Origin: Pseudarthrobacter sp. NS4
Lineage (GTDB): Bacteria > Actinomycetota > Actinomycetes > Actinomycetales > Micrococcaceae
Assembly: GCF_024758005.1 (NCBI RefSeq)
Contig: NZ_CP103288.1
Coordinates: forward strand, 2,418,001-2,482,000
Reading direction: 5' to 3'
DNA: 64,000 bases
Shown here: positions 43,811-55,936 of the stretch, piece after piece
How positions within the stretch are numbered: position 1 is the stretch's first letter
Layout of the letters: each line of letters begins with the position of its first letter
Position numbers and translations under genes: made by a program
The notes under the pieces: generated by a model
What the model was told of the DNA's origin: nothing
Databases searched by the model: none
The model's input: the letters and a program-made list of their open reading frames with translations, nothing else

Positions 43811-45031
43811 TTATCCGGGGCCGCGCCGGACGCTGCACGTCACAGTGAACTTGGGATTCTGGCCTTTCACGGCGGTGGGTCCCACGTACCGCTCCAGTGC
43901 GGGCAGGTAGGGCAGGTGCCGGTTGAAGACAGTCCACAGCTCCCCGTTTGGCTCGAGCACCCGGCCCGCGGCTTCGATCATTTTCAGCCCGGCCCCTGCG
44001 TGAACGCCGGCGCCGACATGGAACGGCGGATTGAGCAGCACCAGGTCCGCGCTGCCGGCCTCCACGGTGCTGAGGGCATCGTCCTGCAGGACCGTAATGC
44101 TGTCCTGCAGTCCGTTGACGCGGGCAGTTGCCTGCGCAGAGGCCACGGCAGCAGCCGATTGGTCCGTGGCCGTGACAGCGGATCCCGGAGAGTGCCGGGC
44201 ATACATCGCCGCGAGGATCCCGGTGCCGCAGCCCAGGTCGATCGCGTGGCGGGCCGGCTTCATCGACGGCAGGAAGGTCAGCAGGAACCTGGTGCCGATG
44301 TCGAGTTTCGGGCCGGCAAAGACCGCCCCGTGCGCGGCCACATCGAGGTCCAGTTCGGCAAGATGTTCGACGACGGGAAACCGCTCCGGTCCGGTGCCCG
44401 CTTTTGCGCCGCTGGCAAGGATGACGCGGGACTTTCGCCGGGCCAGCTGGGGCTGCAACGAGTGGAAGAACCGTTCAAGGACAGTGTTCATGCCGAGCGA
44501 CATGTGCTTCACCCTGCCGCCCGCCAGAAGGACAACATCGTCAGGCGCGTACCGGGCTACGGCCGCCGCGGTCTGCTCCAGCTCGGCCAGGGTCTTGGGC
44601 AGCTGCAGGAGCACCGTTTGTGCTTCCGCCAGGAGTCCGGGACCGAGCGGCAACTGCTCAAAGCCTGCCAGGCCCGCCGTCGCGCCGTCGCCTGCCCCGG
44701 GGGCGCTCCCCTTCGTGGCCGCAGTCCGTAGTTCTTCCGCGTTGAGGCGCAGGGCCCGTTCTCCGGTGATCAGGTCCTGGTGCACGCGCACGGTGCCGGG
44801 GCTGAGCACCGCGAGCGCACCCAGGGTCAGCGCGCCGTAGCGGTCGCCGATGACCGCCACCGTGCTGCCGGCCTCCACATGTTCCGCTGCCGTTTCAAGG
44901 AGCAGCCGGTCGGTGGCGTCCCACGCCTGGAGGTTGGGCGCTTCCACGTCGGGCCGCCGCCGAAGGGTCCGGAAGACGTCCTCAAGACTGTTTGATGCCA
45001 CCTGTTGCCTGCCGCTTTCTTCCGTATCCAT
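43811..45031 (-). CDS. Class I methyltransferase of RsmC/RlmG type
   Basis: A 406-residue protein. The N-terminal half is a degenerate methyltransferase-like domain (AVIGDRYGALTLGALAVL). The C-terminal half has the SAM motif AIDLGCGTGILAAMYA and the catalytic NPPFHVG, the signature of the 16S/23S rRNA guanine-N2 methyltransferases RsmC and RlmG. The double-domain layout also fits those enzymes. The ATG at 45031 has GGGAGC upstream; the extension to 45304 overlaps the flavoprotein gene and is not real. Lies 35 bases after the flavoprotein gene. Confidence 0.85.
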   Translation of the reverse strand: MDTEESGRQQVASNSLEDVFRTLRRRPDVEAPNLQAWDATDRLLLETAAEHVEAGSTVAVIGDRYGALTLGALAVLSPGTVRVHQDLITGERALRLNAEELRTAATKGSAPGAGDGATAGLAGFEQLPLGPGLLAEAQTVLLQLPKTLAELEQTAAAVARYAPDDVVLLAGGRVKHMSLGMNTVLERFFHSLQPQLARRKSRVILASGAKAGTGPERFPVVEHLAELDLDVAAHGAVFAGPKLDIGTRFLLTFLPSMKPARHAIDLGCGTGILAAMYARHSPGSAVTATDQSAAAVASAQATARVNGLQDSITVLQDDALSTVEAGSADLVLLNPPFHVGAGVHAGAGLKMIEAAGRVLEPNGELWTVFNRHLPYLPALERYVGPTAVKGQNPKFTVTCSVRRGPG

Positions 45032-45066
45032 TGCTCCCGCGCTGCGTGGCGCGTTCCCGCGGCGGG

Positions 45067-46149
45067 TCAGCCCCACGTTACCGTTTCCGCGGCGGGGGCG
45101 ATCCCCGGCAGCTTCAGGACCGCCGCCACCGCCGCACGGCCGGCCCGGTTGGCGCCGATGGTGGACGACGACGGGCCGTAACCCACCAGGTGAACCCGCG
45201 GTTCGGCTGCGACCTGCGTCCCGTCCATCACGATGCCCCCGCCCGGCCGGCGCAGGTGAAGCGGCGCAAGATGTTCGAGCTCCGCCCGGAACCCCGTGGC
45301 CCACAGGATGACCTCCGCCTTCAGGAGCCGCCCGTCGGTGAGCCGGACGCCGTCGGGCTCTATGGCGGTGAACATGGGCTGCCGGTCCAGCGCGCCGCGT
45401 GCTGCCGCCGCCCGGAGGGCAGGCGTCCAGACCAGTCCCGTCGCAGAAACCACGCTCTGCGGCGGAAGTCCCTTGCGGACCCGTTCCTCAACGAGTGCCA
45501 CAGCATCGTGGCCGGCGCGGGAGTCGAACTCCGCGTCGCGCCACACCGGCTCACGCCGGGTGAACCAGCTGGTGGAAGTGACCTGGGAAATCTCGTCCAG
45601 GAGTCCGACGGCGGAGATCCCGCCGCCCACCACGATGACGTGCAGGCCCGCAAACTCTTCGGCTGCCACGTAGTCGGCAACGTGGAGTTGCCTGCCGCGG
45701 AAGGTGGACTGGCCCGGGTAGATGGGCCAGAAGGGCCGCGTCCAGGTTCCGGTGGCGTTGATGACAGCCTTGGCGGCCCACTTCCCGCGTGAAGTGGTGA
45801 TCCCCAGCCTCCCTGCCGGGTCGCTGTCCTCCCGGCTGACAAACTGCACCTTCACGGGGCGCAGGACGGACAGGCCCAGCTCCTCCTCGTACTCCCGGAA
45901 ATAGCGTGTGAGGAACTCCGAGCTGGGCTCCCTCGGATCAACGGCAGGCTTCGCAATGCCGGGAAGATCACTGATGCCGTTGACGGTAGCCATCCGCAGG
46001 CTCTTCCAGCGGTGCCGCCACGCACCCCCGGGGCCTACTTCGGCGTCGAACACCACATAGCCCAGGCCGCGGCGCTGGAGATGGTAGGCGGCCGACAGGC
46101 CAGCCTGGCCGGCGCCAATCACGGCCACGTCAACGTCAGTTGGTTCCAT
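45067..46149 (-). CDS. FAD/NAD(P)-binding oxidoreductase (flavin monooxygenase-like)
   Basis: A 360-residue flavoprotein of the CzcO/flavin-containing monooxygenase group. FAD site VAVIGAGQAGLSAAYHL (residues 8-24), GGAWRHRWKSLRM, a second Rossmann site for NADPH HVIVVGGGISAVGLL (about 170), and ILWATGFRAEL near the end. The substrate cannot be told. It starts divergent from the cyclopropane synthase gene and may share an operon with the downstream methyltransferase. Confidence 0.85.
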   Translation of the reverse strand: MEPTDVDVAVIGAGQAGLSAAYHLQRRGLGYVVFDAEVGPGGAWRHRWKSLRMATVNGISDLPGIAKPAVDPREPSSEFLTRYFREYEEELGLSVLRPVKVQFVSREDSDPAGRLGITTSRGKWAAKAVINATGTWTRPFWPIYPGQSTFRGRQLHVADYVAAEEFAGLHVIVVGGGISAVGLLDEISQVTSTSWFTRREPVWRDAEFDSRAGHDAVALVEERVRKGLPPQSVVSATGLVWTPALRAAAARGALDRQPMFTAIEPDGVRLTDGRLLKAEVILWATGFRAELEHLAPLHLRRPGGGIVMDGTQVAAEPRVHLVGYGPSSSTIGANRAGRAAVAAVLKLPGIAPAAETVTWG

Positions 46150-46439
46150 GGGAGCGGGCCCGTCCAGGCCGTTCTTACGATTCGGAGGAAAGGGCGGCAG
46201 TCACTCCCCCATGATAATCGCGCCGGGAAGGCCGGCCGCCGGCACGGCCTTTCCCCGGGCTTGGGCCATTTGCCGGGCGGTGACGGCTTGGCGCCGGCAC
46301 CTTCAGGCAAATTTGTGCATGCTGATGCCTGACAGCAGGGCGCGCCGGCCTTAGGGTGGGGCCATGGGACCGGCCCGGGAGGGCAACGGATCCAGGGTGC
46401 CCCGCATGGGGCGGCCTGGGTGGGAGAAAGGCAGCCATC

Positions 46440-47762
46440 ATGACCACAGAACGCGGCGCAGCAGCCAAACTCGCCACTGCCCTGGGCATTGTCCTGGGCA
46501 CGGAACAGATACCCCTGCGCCTGCGCGCCTGGGACGGCTCGGAAGCCGGACCGGAAGGGGCTCCGGTCCTGGAGTTCCGTTCCCGCCGGGCCCTGCGCCG
46601 GATGATCTGGTCCCCGGGACAGATGGGGCTAAGCCGGGCATATGTTGCAGGAGAGATCGATGCCCCCGGTGACATCTTCGAGGCCTTCTCTGCGTTGAGT
46701 TCCGCCGGGAAGCTTGCGGAGCCGGGTCCCTTCCTGCCGCCCACCCTGGCTGAGTTCTGGACCCTGGTGCGTATTGCGATCCGGTTGGGAGCCGTGGGGC
46801 CCAACCCGGCTCCGCCCCCGGAAGAGGCGCGGATCGGCAAAACTGGCAGGCTGCATTCCCGCCGCCGCGACTCGGCCGCCATCTCCCACCATTACGACGT
46901 TGGCAACGACTTCTACGGACTGGTACTGGGACCGTCCATGGTCTACTCCTGCGCGGTGTGGCCGGAAAACGGCTTCGAAACGCAGGGTCCCGGCTCAAGC
47001 AGCCGGCTCGTGGAAGGGCTGGATGCGGCGCAGGAAACGAAGCTCGACCTGGTCTGCCGCAAACTGGGGCTTAAGCCGGGGATGCGTGTACTGGACGTGG
47101 GCTGTGGCTGGGGCAGCTTCGCCCTCCACGCCGCGGGGACATACGGCGTCACGGTGGTGGGCGTGACGCTTTCCTCCGAGCAGGCCAACCTGGCACGCAA
47201 GCGCGCCGCCGAAGCGGGGTTAACCGAGAAGGTGGACATCCGGGTCCAGGATTACCGGGACGTCGCCGACGGACCCTTCGATGCCATCAGTTCGATCGGA
47301 ATGTCCGAACACGTGGGCCGGGATCAGACCCCCGGGTACGCCGCGGCCCTGTTCGCGCTTCTCCGCCCGGGTGGCCGCCTGCTCAACCACGCCATCTCCT
47401 GGAACGCCGGCCCCGCCAAACCGGATCCCGATTCTTTTATCCCCCGCTATGTCTTTCCCGACGGCGAGATGATCAGCCTGGGTGAGATCGTCACGGCTTT
47501 GGAGCGTGCCGGCTTCGAGATCCTTGACGTTGAAGCATTGCGGCGGCACTACGCCCTGACCCTGCGTGCCTGGGTCAGGCGGCTGGAGGACAGCTGGGAC
47601 CACGCCGCCAGCCTGACCAGCCTGGGCCGGGCACGGGTGTGGCGGCTGTACATGGCATCCAGTGCGCTGGGTTTCGAGAATGGCCTGACGGGCGTCAACC
47701 AGGTTTTGGTACAGCGCCCGGGCGGGGAAGAGCCTCCGCTGCGCCGTACGGCCTGGGTCTAG
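46440..47762 (+). CDS. Cyclopropane-fatty-acyl-phospholipid synthase family methyltransferase
   Basis: A 440-residue SAM enzyme that adds a methylene or methyl group to unsaturated lipid acyl chains. Seen: ISHHYDVGNDFYGLVLGPSMVYSC, SAM motif VLDVGCGWGSFALHAA, VGVTLSSEQANLARKRA, ISSIGMSEHVG and FPDGEMISLGEI. The ATG at 46440 has GAGAAAGGCAG upstream; frames beginning at 46356-46364 start in the leader right after a TAGGGT -10-like box. Divergent from the flavoprotein gene. Confidence 0.9.
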   Translation: MTTERGAAAKLATALGIVLGTEQIPLRLRAWDGSEAGPEGAPVLEFRSRRALRRMIWSPGQMGLSRAYVAGEIDAPGDIFEAFSALSSAGKLAEPGPFLPPTLAEFWTLVRIAIRLGAVGPNPAPPPEEARIGKTGRLHSRRRDSAAISHHYDVGNDFYGLVLGPSMVYSCAVWPENGFETQGPGSSSRLVEGLDAAQETKLDLVCRKLGLKPGMRVLDVGCGWGSFALHAAGTYGVTVVGVTLSSEQANLARKRAAEAGLTEKVDIRVQDYRDVADGPFDAISSIGMSEHVGRDQTPGYAAALFALLRPGGRLLNHAISWNAGPAKPDPDSFIPRYVFPDGEMISLGEIVTALERAGFEILDVEALRRHYALTLRAWVRRLEDSWDHAASLTSLGRARVWRLYMASSALGFENGLTGVNQVLVQRPGGEEPPLRRTAWV

Positions 47763-47825
47763 CAGGCCCTCCGGCGCTCAAGCGGGCCCCGACCCTGCAC
47801 GATGCAGCTTCGGGGCCCTTAAACA

Positions 47826-47862
47826 AGAAGAGGAACCATCCTTGGCGGATGGTTCCTCTTCT
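47826..47862 (-). terminator. Terminator of the first tRNA-Ala gene
   Basis: AGAAGAGGAACCATCC and GGATGGTTCCTCTTCT make a perfect 16-bp stem with a 5-base loop, 22 bases beyond the tRNA 3' end. The minus strand continues into TTGTTTAAGG, a short T-rich run. Confidence 0.75.
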
Positions 47863-47884
47863 GCTCTCCCGCTGGAGATACCCG

Positions 47885-47957
47885 TGGAGCTGAGGGGACT
47901 CGAACCCCTGACCCCCTGCATGCCATGCAGGTGCGCTACCAGCTGCGCCACAGCCCC
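47885..47957 (-). tRNA. tRNA-Ala (anticodon GGC)
   Basis: A 73-nt cloverleaf. The acceptor stem pairs GGGGCTG with CAGCTCC (one G-U) and A73 follows. The D arm has AGCTGGTAGCGC, the anticodon stem CCTGC/GCAGG encloses loop ATGGCAT with anticodon GGC (reads GCC), and the T arm is GGGGTTCGAGTCCCC. CCA is not encoded. Identical to the copy 195 bases upstream on the same strand. Confidence 0.95.
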
Positions 47958-48114
47958 GGACTTTCGCTGTTCCGGGCGATTCCCCCGGAGCAACCTGATC
48001 AGCTTAATGCACTTTGGCCCGATACGCCAATCGGAGAGGAACCCCTGGTTGCGGGTGGAGGCCCTGTGCTGGATGGCTCCCTGCAGTGTGGGTACGGGCA
48101 CGCAGGAAAAACAA

Positions 48115-48146
48115 AATCCGCCGGAATCACATGATTCCGGCGGATT
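48115..48146 (-). terminator. Terminator of the second tRNA-Ala gene
   Basis: AATCCGCCGGAATCA and TGATTCCGGCGGATT form a 15-bp inverted repeat with a very short centre, six bases beyond the tRNA end. The plus-strand AAAAACAAAA gives the U-rich run TTTTGTTTTT on the transcript. Confidence 0.85.
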
Positions 48147-48152
48147 GTCCGG

Positions 48153-48225
48153 TGGAGCTGAGGGGACTCGAACCCCTGACCCCCTGCATGCCATGCAGGT
48201 GCGCTACCAGCTGCGCCACAGCCCC
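48153..48225 (-). tRNA. tRNA-Ala (anticodon GGC), second copy
   Basis: Identical over its 73 nt to the gene at 47885-47957, with the same GGC anticodon. It is transcribed first (minus strand) and has its own terminator between the two copies, so each may be a separate unit. The flanks outside the tRNA show little similarity beyond the terminators' function. Confidence 0.95.
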
Positions 48226-48338
48226 GAATTATTGCTGCTCCTCAGAGCTTTTCCGGGCTTCCCCGAAGCAACTCAAATATCTTAGAACAGCAATTCCGAA
48301 AATTCCAAATCGGGAATATTCGGGATGTTTCCGTGGAT

Positions 48339-48740
48339 TTACTCGCTCTCGGACGACGCCGTGGCCTTCGCCGAGGCGTCGTCCCCCAACTGGAGGTCCA
48401 CTACCGGGCAGTCCTTCCAGAGGCGTTCGAGGGCGTAGAACACCCGGTCTTCTTCATGCTGGACGTGGATGACAATGTCCGAGTAATCGAGCAGGACCCA
48501 GCGGCCGCCGGAGCGTCCTTCGCGGCGGACGGGCCGCAGGTCCTGCTTGGCGAGCTCTTCCTCAATGCCGTCCACAATGGCGTTGACCTGGCGTTCGCTG
48601 GGTGCGGACGCAATGAGGAAGACGTCGGCCAGAGCGAGGCGTTCACTGACATCGAGGGCAACGATGTCCTGGGCAATCTTGTCCGCAGCTGCCTTTGCGG
48701 CTGTGCGGGCAATGGTGATGGATGAATCTGATGCAGTCAC
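48339..48740 (-). CDS. rsfS: Ribosome silencing factor RsfS
   Basis: A 133-residue protein that binds ribosomal protein uL14 and blocks subunit joining when nutrients fall. Family features: IVALDVSERLALADVFLIASAPSERQVNAIVDGIEEEL, then GRWVLLDYSDIVIHVQHEEDRVFYALERLW. A short Ala/Ser/Glu tail follows. Start at GTG with AAGGAG upstream. The order nadD, membrane protein, rsfS in the same direction matches the widely conserved nadD-rsfS pairing. Confidence 0.95.
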   Translation of the reverse strand: MTASDSSITIARTAAKAAADKIAQDIVALDVSERLALADVFLIASAPSERQVNAIVDGIEEELAKQDLRPVRREGRSGGRWVLLDYSDIVIHVQHEEDRVFYALERLWKDCPVVDLQLGDDASAKATASSESE

Positions 48741-48780
48741 GGGACTCCTTGTTGGGTTAAAAAGTATTGCTGCTGACCGG

Positions 48781-50061
48781 TCAGCTGGACATGCCGCTGA
48801 TGATCAGGAAAACGCCGGCGACGAGCGCCGCTATGCCGAAGATCAGGATGCAGAGCTGCAGGACCTGGTTCCGCTGTGCCCTGGCGAGTCCGGCGGTCGC
48901 CGCATCCAGGGGGTCGAGCCCATAGGCCGAGCTTGCCGGAACCCTGGGAAGCTCCTCGAAGAGGTCCTCCGACTGGTTCTCCGGAAATACCACGGGTTTA
49001 GGACGGGCAGCTGCCCTCGCGGCAGCCTCAGCACGCGCGATAACCTGGGAACGGCCCGGCGCAGCGTCCGCAGCATCAGGGCTGGTCCCCCTGGTGGGGC
49101 GCCGCTTGCCGGAACCTGCCGGCTTGACCTTTGTACCGGGCCGCGTGGCCACGGGAACATGGGAGGTTGCGGGCGGTTTCATCACCGGACGGTCAACGCC
49201 AGGAACCTGCACAAACTCCAGCGGGGTCACCATGGCCAGATTGTTGGCCGTAGAGGGGGCTGGCCGGTCCTTGGCCTCCTGTTCCTTGCCTGGTGAAGCG
49301 GGAGACCCGGCCTGCTCCGCCAGCTTCTGTTTGGCCATCGCCCGGCGGTTCATGACAGCAGCGCGTTCTGCCAGGGCGATCTGTTCGGCGAGGATGTCCG
49401 GATCAACTGCCTCCGGGTCCATGGAAGCTATGTGCTCCATCTTGGCGATCTGGTTCTTCGCCTGCTCCGCAATCAAAGACCGGGCGGCCAGGGCCTGTTC
49501 AACAGTAATCCCCTCGGGGACAGCGGGACGGTGACCGGCCGCGGACTCATTTTTGGCATCAGCGGTCCTGGCCTTGGGGCCGGCAGGGTCCTTGGCAGCC
49601 TTGTTTTCGGATTTCGCCGGGGCGGATGGCCGGGGATCAGCAGCTGACGGTCCGGCTGCCGGCCCGACTTTTACGGTGGGATCGGCTGCGGGCGGCACAA
49701 TGGCGGTGGCCGCTGTCAGGGTCTGTTCCTTGAGCTGCTGCAGGCGCAGCTGGCGACGGGTGGGGGCACCGCCGCTGGCGAGCTGGCCCTCTTTTTCTTC
49801 CAGTTCCTTGATGGTGCGCAGGGCTGCACGGTCGCGGGCGCGGATCTGTGAGGACCGCTGGGTGTGGGTCTGCTCGGGGGCGGGGCTGGAGCCGCGGCCC
49901 GGCTGGCTGGGTGCCGCCTGGCTTGCCGGTGTCGGTTTGGCAGCCTCACGATTGATGGCAGGGGAAAGCTGGTCCGTGCCTGTGGACACGGACGCCTGTT
50001 GAGCATCCCTGGCCTTCCGGAGTTCCCGGCGGCTGCGGATGGGGGGCTGTTCCTGACTCAT
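48781..50061 (-). CDS. Low-complexity protein with C-terminal membrane anchor
   Basis: A 426-residue protein between nadD and rsfS. The N-terminus has SRRELRKARDAQQ, then charged helices (RTIKELEEKEGQLASGGAPTRRQLRLQQLKEQT) and long Ala/Pro/Lys-rich disordered stretches. One membrane helix is at the very end (VLQLCILIFGIAALVAGVFLII). It is probably a tail-anchored cytoplasmic protein. The ATG at 50061 comes seven bases after the nadD stop. Function unknown. Confidence 0.75.
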   Translation of the reverse strand: MSQEQPPIRSRRELRKARDAQQASVSTGTDQLSPAINREAAKPTPASQAAPSQPGRGSSPAPEQTHTQRSSQIRARDRAALRTIKELEEKEGQLASGGAPTRRQLRLQQLKEQTLTAATAIVPPAADPTVKVGPAAGPSAADPRPSAPAKSENKAAKDPAGPKARTADAKNESAAGHRPAVPEGITVEQALAARSLIAEQAKNQIAKMEHIASMDPEAVDPDILAEQIALAERAAVMNRRAMAKQKLAEQAGSPASPGKEQEAKDRPAPSTANNLAMVTPLEFVQVPGVDRPVMKPPATSHVPVATRPGTKVKPAGSGKRRPTRGTSPDAADAAPGRSQVIARAEAAARAAARPKPVVFPENQSEDLFEELPRVPASSAYGLDPLDAATAGLARAQRNQVLQLCILIFGIAALVAGVFLIISGMSS

Positions 50062-50068
50062 TGAGAAC

Positions 50069-50683
50069 TCATTCAGTACTGGCTGGTTCACGTGCTTCGG
50101 AAGATGACTGGTTCCCGCCTGCCGGCGCGTGGGCGTAGAGACCGTACTTGGCGATGTACTGGACCACGCCGTCCGGTACCAGGTACCAGACGGGGTTGTT
50201 CGCGGCCACGCGGGTCCGGCAATCCGTGGAAGAGATGGCCATGGCCGGAACCTCGAGGAGGCTGACGTCGTCCCGTCCCATCCCGTCGAGGATGTGGCCG
50301 GGCCGTGTCACGCCAACGAAATGGGCCAGCGACCACAGCTCGTCAATGTCCTTCCACGACAGGATTTGCGCCAGGGCATCCGCCCCCGTGATGAAGAACA
50401 GGTCCGCGTCCGGGCGCTGCACCCGCAGGTCCCGGAGCGTGTCAATGGTGTACGTCGGTCCGGGGCGGTCCACGTCCACCCGGCTCACGGTAAAGCGCGG
50501 ATTGGAGGCCGTGGCGATAACTGTCATGAGGTACCGGTGTTCGGGCTCACTGACCTGCTTGTGGGACTTTTGCCACGGCTGGCCAGTGGGTACGAAAACC
50601 ACCTCGTCCAGGTCGAACTCGGCAGCCACTTCACTGGCGGCGACCAGGTGGCCGTGATGGATGGGATCGAACGTCCCGCCCAT
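50069..50683 (-). CDS. nadD: Nicotinate-nucleotide adenylyltransferase NadD
   Basis: A 204-residue enzyme that adenylates nicotinate mononucleotide in NAD synthesis. The nucleotidyltransferase motif [12 protein letters not shown] is at residues 2-13, [21 protein letters not shown] in the middle, and the ISSTDCRTR (ISSTxIR-like) motif near 165. The ATG at 50683 and the adjacent GTG at 50686 (better spaced from GAGG) are both possible. It lies just downstream of a small membrane protein gene. Confidence 0.93.
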   Translation of the reverse strand: MGGTFDPIHHGHLVAASEVAAEFDLDEVVFVPTGQPWQKSHKQVSEPEHRYLMTVIATASNPRFTVSRVDVDRPGPTYTIDTLRDLRVQRPDADLFFITGADALAQILSWKDIDELWSLAHFVGVTRPGHILDGMGRDDVSLLEVPAMAISSTDCRTRVAANNPVWYLVPDGVVQYIAKYGLYAHAPAGGNQSSSEAREPASTE

Positions 50684-50738
50684 CACGCCCAGCCTCAGCC
50701 TGCCATTGGCACCGCTGTGGTGCAGAACGCGGGAAATG

Positions 50739-50969
50739 TTAGTGGCCCTGCCCGTGATCGTGCTTGTTGGGGTGCTGGCGGTGCGGGTCCGCGTGCTCCT
50801 CAGTGGCAACGTGGCGGTTGCCCAGGTTGGAGTAGGACAGCGTGATGAACATCAGCACCAGCAGGACGGCGAAAATGACCACGCCGAAGACCCACGGCTC
50901 AGCCCACAGCGGCGCGAGTTCGTGTTCTTCGCCTTCGGCGATGGTCGTGGCGATCTGCTGGAACAGCAT
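50739..50969 (-). CDS. Small membrane protein with His-rich tail
   Basis: A 76-residue protein with one membrane helix at about 27-47 ([18 protein letters not shown]) and a C-terminal tail rich in His and Asp ([24 protein letters not shown]) that might bind metal. It lies between proA and nadD on the same strand. The ATG at 50969 is preceded by AGGGGAGAAC. Function unknown. Confidence 0.8.
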   Translation of the reverse strand: MLFQQIATTIAEGEEHELAPLWAEPWVFGVVIFAVLLVLMFITLSYSNLGNRHVATEEHADPHRQHPNKHDHGQGH

Positions 50970-51048
50970 GTTCTCCCCTAGGGTTCAAAGGTTTTTGGCA
51001 GCGGAAGTTCCCGCTGCTTTCTGGCGTCTGGTCTATGTTACCGCGTTG

Positions 51049-52428
51049 CTACCCGCGGACCTGGCCCTCGCCCTGCACGATCCATTTGGTGGTGGTGAGT
51101 TCGGTCAGGCCCATGGGGCCGCGGGCGTGCAGTTTTTGCGTGGAGATGCCCACCTCAGCACCGAGGCCCAGTTCCCCGCCGTCCGTGAACCGGGTGGACG
51201 CGTTGACGATGACGGCAGCGGAATCCACTTCCGCTATGAACCGCTCGGCGTTGGACAGGTCGTTGGTAAGGATCGCCTCGGTGTGGCCTGTGGACCAGGT
51301 GCGGATGTGCTTGACGGCCTCGTCCAGGCTGTCCACCATGGCCACCGCGAGGTCAAGGTTCATGTACTCGGTACCCCAGTCCTCGTCCGTGGCCGGTTGG
51401 GACTCAATGGAGGCCGGCAGGGCGGCACGGATGCGCTCATCGGCGTGCAGCCGGACCCCGGCCTTGCTCAGGGCTGCGGCGACGGCCGGAAGCACGGAGG
51501 ATCCCGAGTGGACCAGGAGCGTCTCCACCGTATTGCATACGCTGGGCCGCTGGGTCTTGGCGTTGAGCAGGATTTCCACGGCCATGTCCTCGTTCGCGGA
51601 CTCGTCGATGAAGATATGGACGTTCCCCTCCCCCGTTTCAATGACCGGCACGGCGGAATTGGTGACCACTGTCTGGATGAGGTCGCGGCCGCCGCGGGGA
51701 ATCAGCACGTCCACCCTGCCCCGGGCACGCATCAGCACGTTGGCGCCGGCCCGGCCGTACTGGTCAACGGTCTGCACGGCGTCGGCAGGCAGGCCTACAG
51801 ACTCCAGCGCTTCACGGAGCACTTGTACAAGGACTTCATTGGTGGCCTCGGCCGCACTTCCGCCGCGCAGGATCACGGCGTTGCCGCTCTTGAGCGCCAG
51901 CCCGGCAATGTCCACCGTCACGTTGGGGCGGGCTTCGTAGATGGCGGCCACCACGCCCATGGGGACGTTGACCTGGCGCAGGCGCAAGCCATTGGGGAGG
52001 GTTTGGCCGCGGACCACGTTGCCGACGGGGTCCGGCAGGTTTGCCAGGTTTTCCAGCGCAGCCACCAGCCCGGCGATGCGGGTTTCATTAAGAGTGAGCC
52101 TGTCCAGCAGGGCGGTTGAGGTGCCGTTGGCCTTTCCGGTGGCCACGTCCCTGGCGTTGGCAGCGAGAATCGCCTTGCTGTTCTCCTGCAGGGCCACCCC
52201 CACCGCGCGCAGTGCTCTGTCTTTCCAGGCCCGGTTGGCCATGGCTATCCGGCGGGCCGCATGGCGGGAACGGTCGGCAATAGCGTGGACGGCAGCTTCA
52301 ACGTCAGCCCCGGACAAGGGGACGTTGGCTGATTCCGGCGCTGCTGCGGGCGCTGGCTGCTGCGCCCCGGGCGCGGCAGCAGTATCTCCGGAGTTTTCAG
52401 CAGTCTGGTGAATCAGGGCCTCAGTCAT
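51049..52428 (-). CDS. proA: Gamma-glutamyl phosphate reductase ProA
   Basis: A 459-residue NADPH enzyme, second step of proline synthesis. Aldehyde-dehydrogenase fold with the catalytic Cys in KTQRPSVCNTVETLLVH; also VPMGVVAAIYEARPNVTVD, VDVLIPRGGRDLIQTV and FTDGGELGLGAEVGISTQKLHARGPMGL. The N-terminus carries about 35 extra Ala/Pro residues compared with E. coli ProA. Directly downstream of proB in the same direction. Confidence 0.97.
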   Translation of the reverse strand: MTEALIHQTAENSGDTAAAPGAQQPAPAAAPESANVPLSGADVEAAVHAIADRSRHAARRIAMANRAWKDRALRAVGVALQENSKAILAANARDVATGKANGTSTALLDRLTLNETRIAGLVAALENLANLPDPVGNVVRGQTLPNGLRLRQVNVPMGVVAAIYEARPNVTVDIAGLALKSGNAVILRGGSAAEATNEVLVQVLREALESVGLPADAVQTVDQYGRAGANVLMRARGRVDVLIPRGGRDLIQTVVTNSAVPVIETGEGNVHIFIDESANEDMAVEILLNAKTQRPSVCNTVETLLVHSGSSVLPAVAAALSKAGVRLHADERIRAALPASIESQPATDEDWGTEYMNLDLAVAMVDSLDEAVKHIRTWSTGHTEAILTNDLSNAERFIAEVDSAAVIVNASTRFTDGGELGLGAEVGISTQKLHARGPMGLTELTTTKWIVQGEGQVRG

Positions 52429-52454
52429 GTTCCAAGTTTAGGCGAGGCTGGAGC

Positions 52455-55302
<2,848 letters not shown>

Positions 55303-55566
55303 TTACTCTGCAGCTGCAGCAGCAACGATGTTGACGACGCGGCGACCGCGGCGGGTACCGAATTCAACGGCTCCCGGGGTCAGTGCGAACAGGGTGTCGT
55401 CGCCGCCACGGCCAACGCCGGCGCCCGGGTGGAAGTGGGTGCCACGCTGGCGGACGATGATTTCGCCTGCGGAAACTACCTGGCCGCCGAAGCGCTTAAC
55501 GCCGAGGTACTGAGCGTTGGAATCACGACCGTTGCGAGTGGAGCTCGCGCCCTTTTTATGTGCCAT
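55303..55566 (-). CDS. rpmA: 50S ribosomal protein L27
   Basis: An 87-residue protein with the invariant start [20 protein letters not shown], whose tail reaches the peptidyl transferase centre. [23 protein letters not shown] follows, as in all L27. It has no Firmicutes-type cleavable extension. Cotranscribed with rplU (61-base gap). Confidence 0.98.
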   Translation of the reverse strand: MAHKKGASSTRNGRDSNAQYLGVKRFGGQVVSAGEIIVRQRGTHFHPGAGVGRGGDDTLFALTPGAVEFGTRRGRRVVNIVAAAAAE

Positions 55567-55627
55567 CTGATGTGCCTGCCTCTAAATTCTGGGGAATCTG
55601 CTGAAAAACCTGAACAGTAACCGGTGG

Positions 55628-55936
55628 TTACTGAATGCCAGTGATCTTGACCTTGGTCAGTTCCTGGCGGTGACCCTGGCGCTTCTTGTAACCGGTCTTG
55701 TTCTTGAACTTCTGGATGACAATCTTAGGACCGCGGAGGTCCTGGAGGATCTCAGCCGTGACAGTCACCTTGGCCAGGTCGGCAGCGGCGGAGGTGACCT
55801 TGTCACCGTCTACCAGGAGCAGCGCGGGCAGCTCAATGGTGCTGCCAGCTCCACCGGCGACGCGGTTGAGGGTAACGAAGTCTCCAACGGAAACCTTCTC
55901 TTGGCGGCCGCCTGCGCGGACAATCGCGTACACCAC
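55628..55936 (-). CDS. rplU: 50S ribosomal protein L21
   Basis: A 102-residue protein ([26 protein letters not shown]...[20 protein letters not shown]). The GTG at 55936 gives the normal family length; a GTG four codons upstream at 55948, closer to a GAGAGAAG site, would add SSQ residues. First gene of the rplU-rpmA unit, behind a leader of about 170 nt. Confidence 0.97.
   Translation of the reverse strand: MVYAIVRAGGRQEKVSVGDFVTLNRVAGGAGSTIELPALLLVDGDKVTSAAADLAKVTVTAEILQDLRGPKIVIQKFKNKTGYKKRQGHRQELTKVKITGIQ

Noticed and set aside
48153-48225. tRNA-Ala copies as an attachment site for an integrated element
   Set aside because: The interval between the copies is under 200 bases and holds only a terminator, with no integrase nearby.
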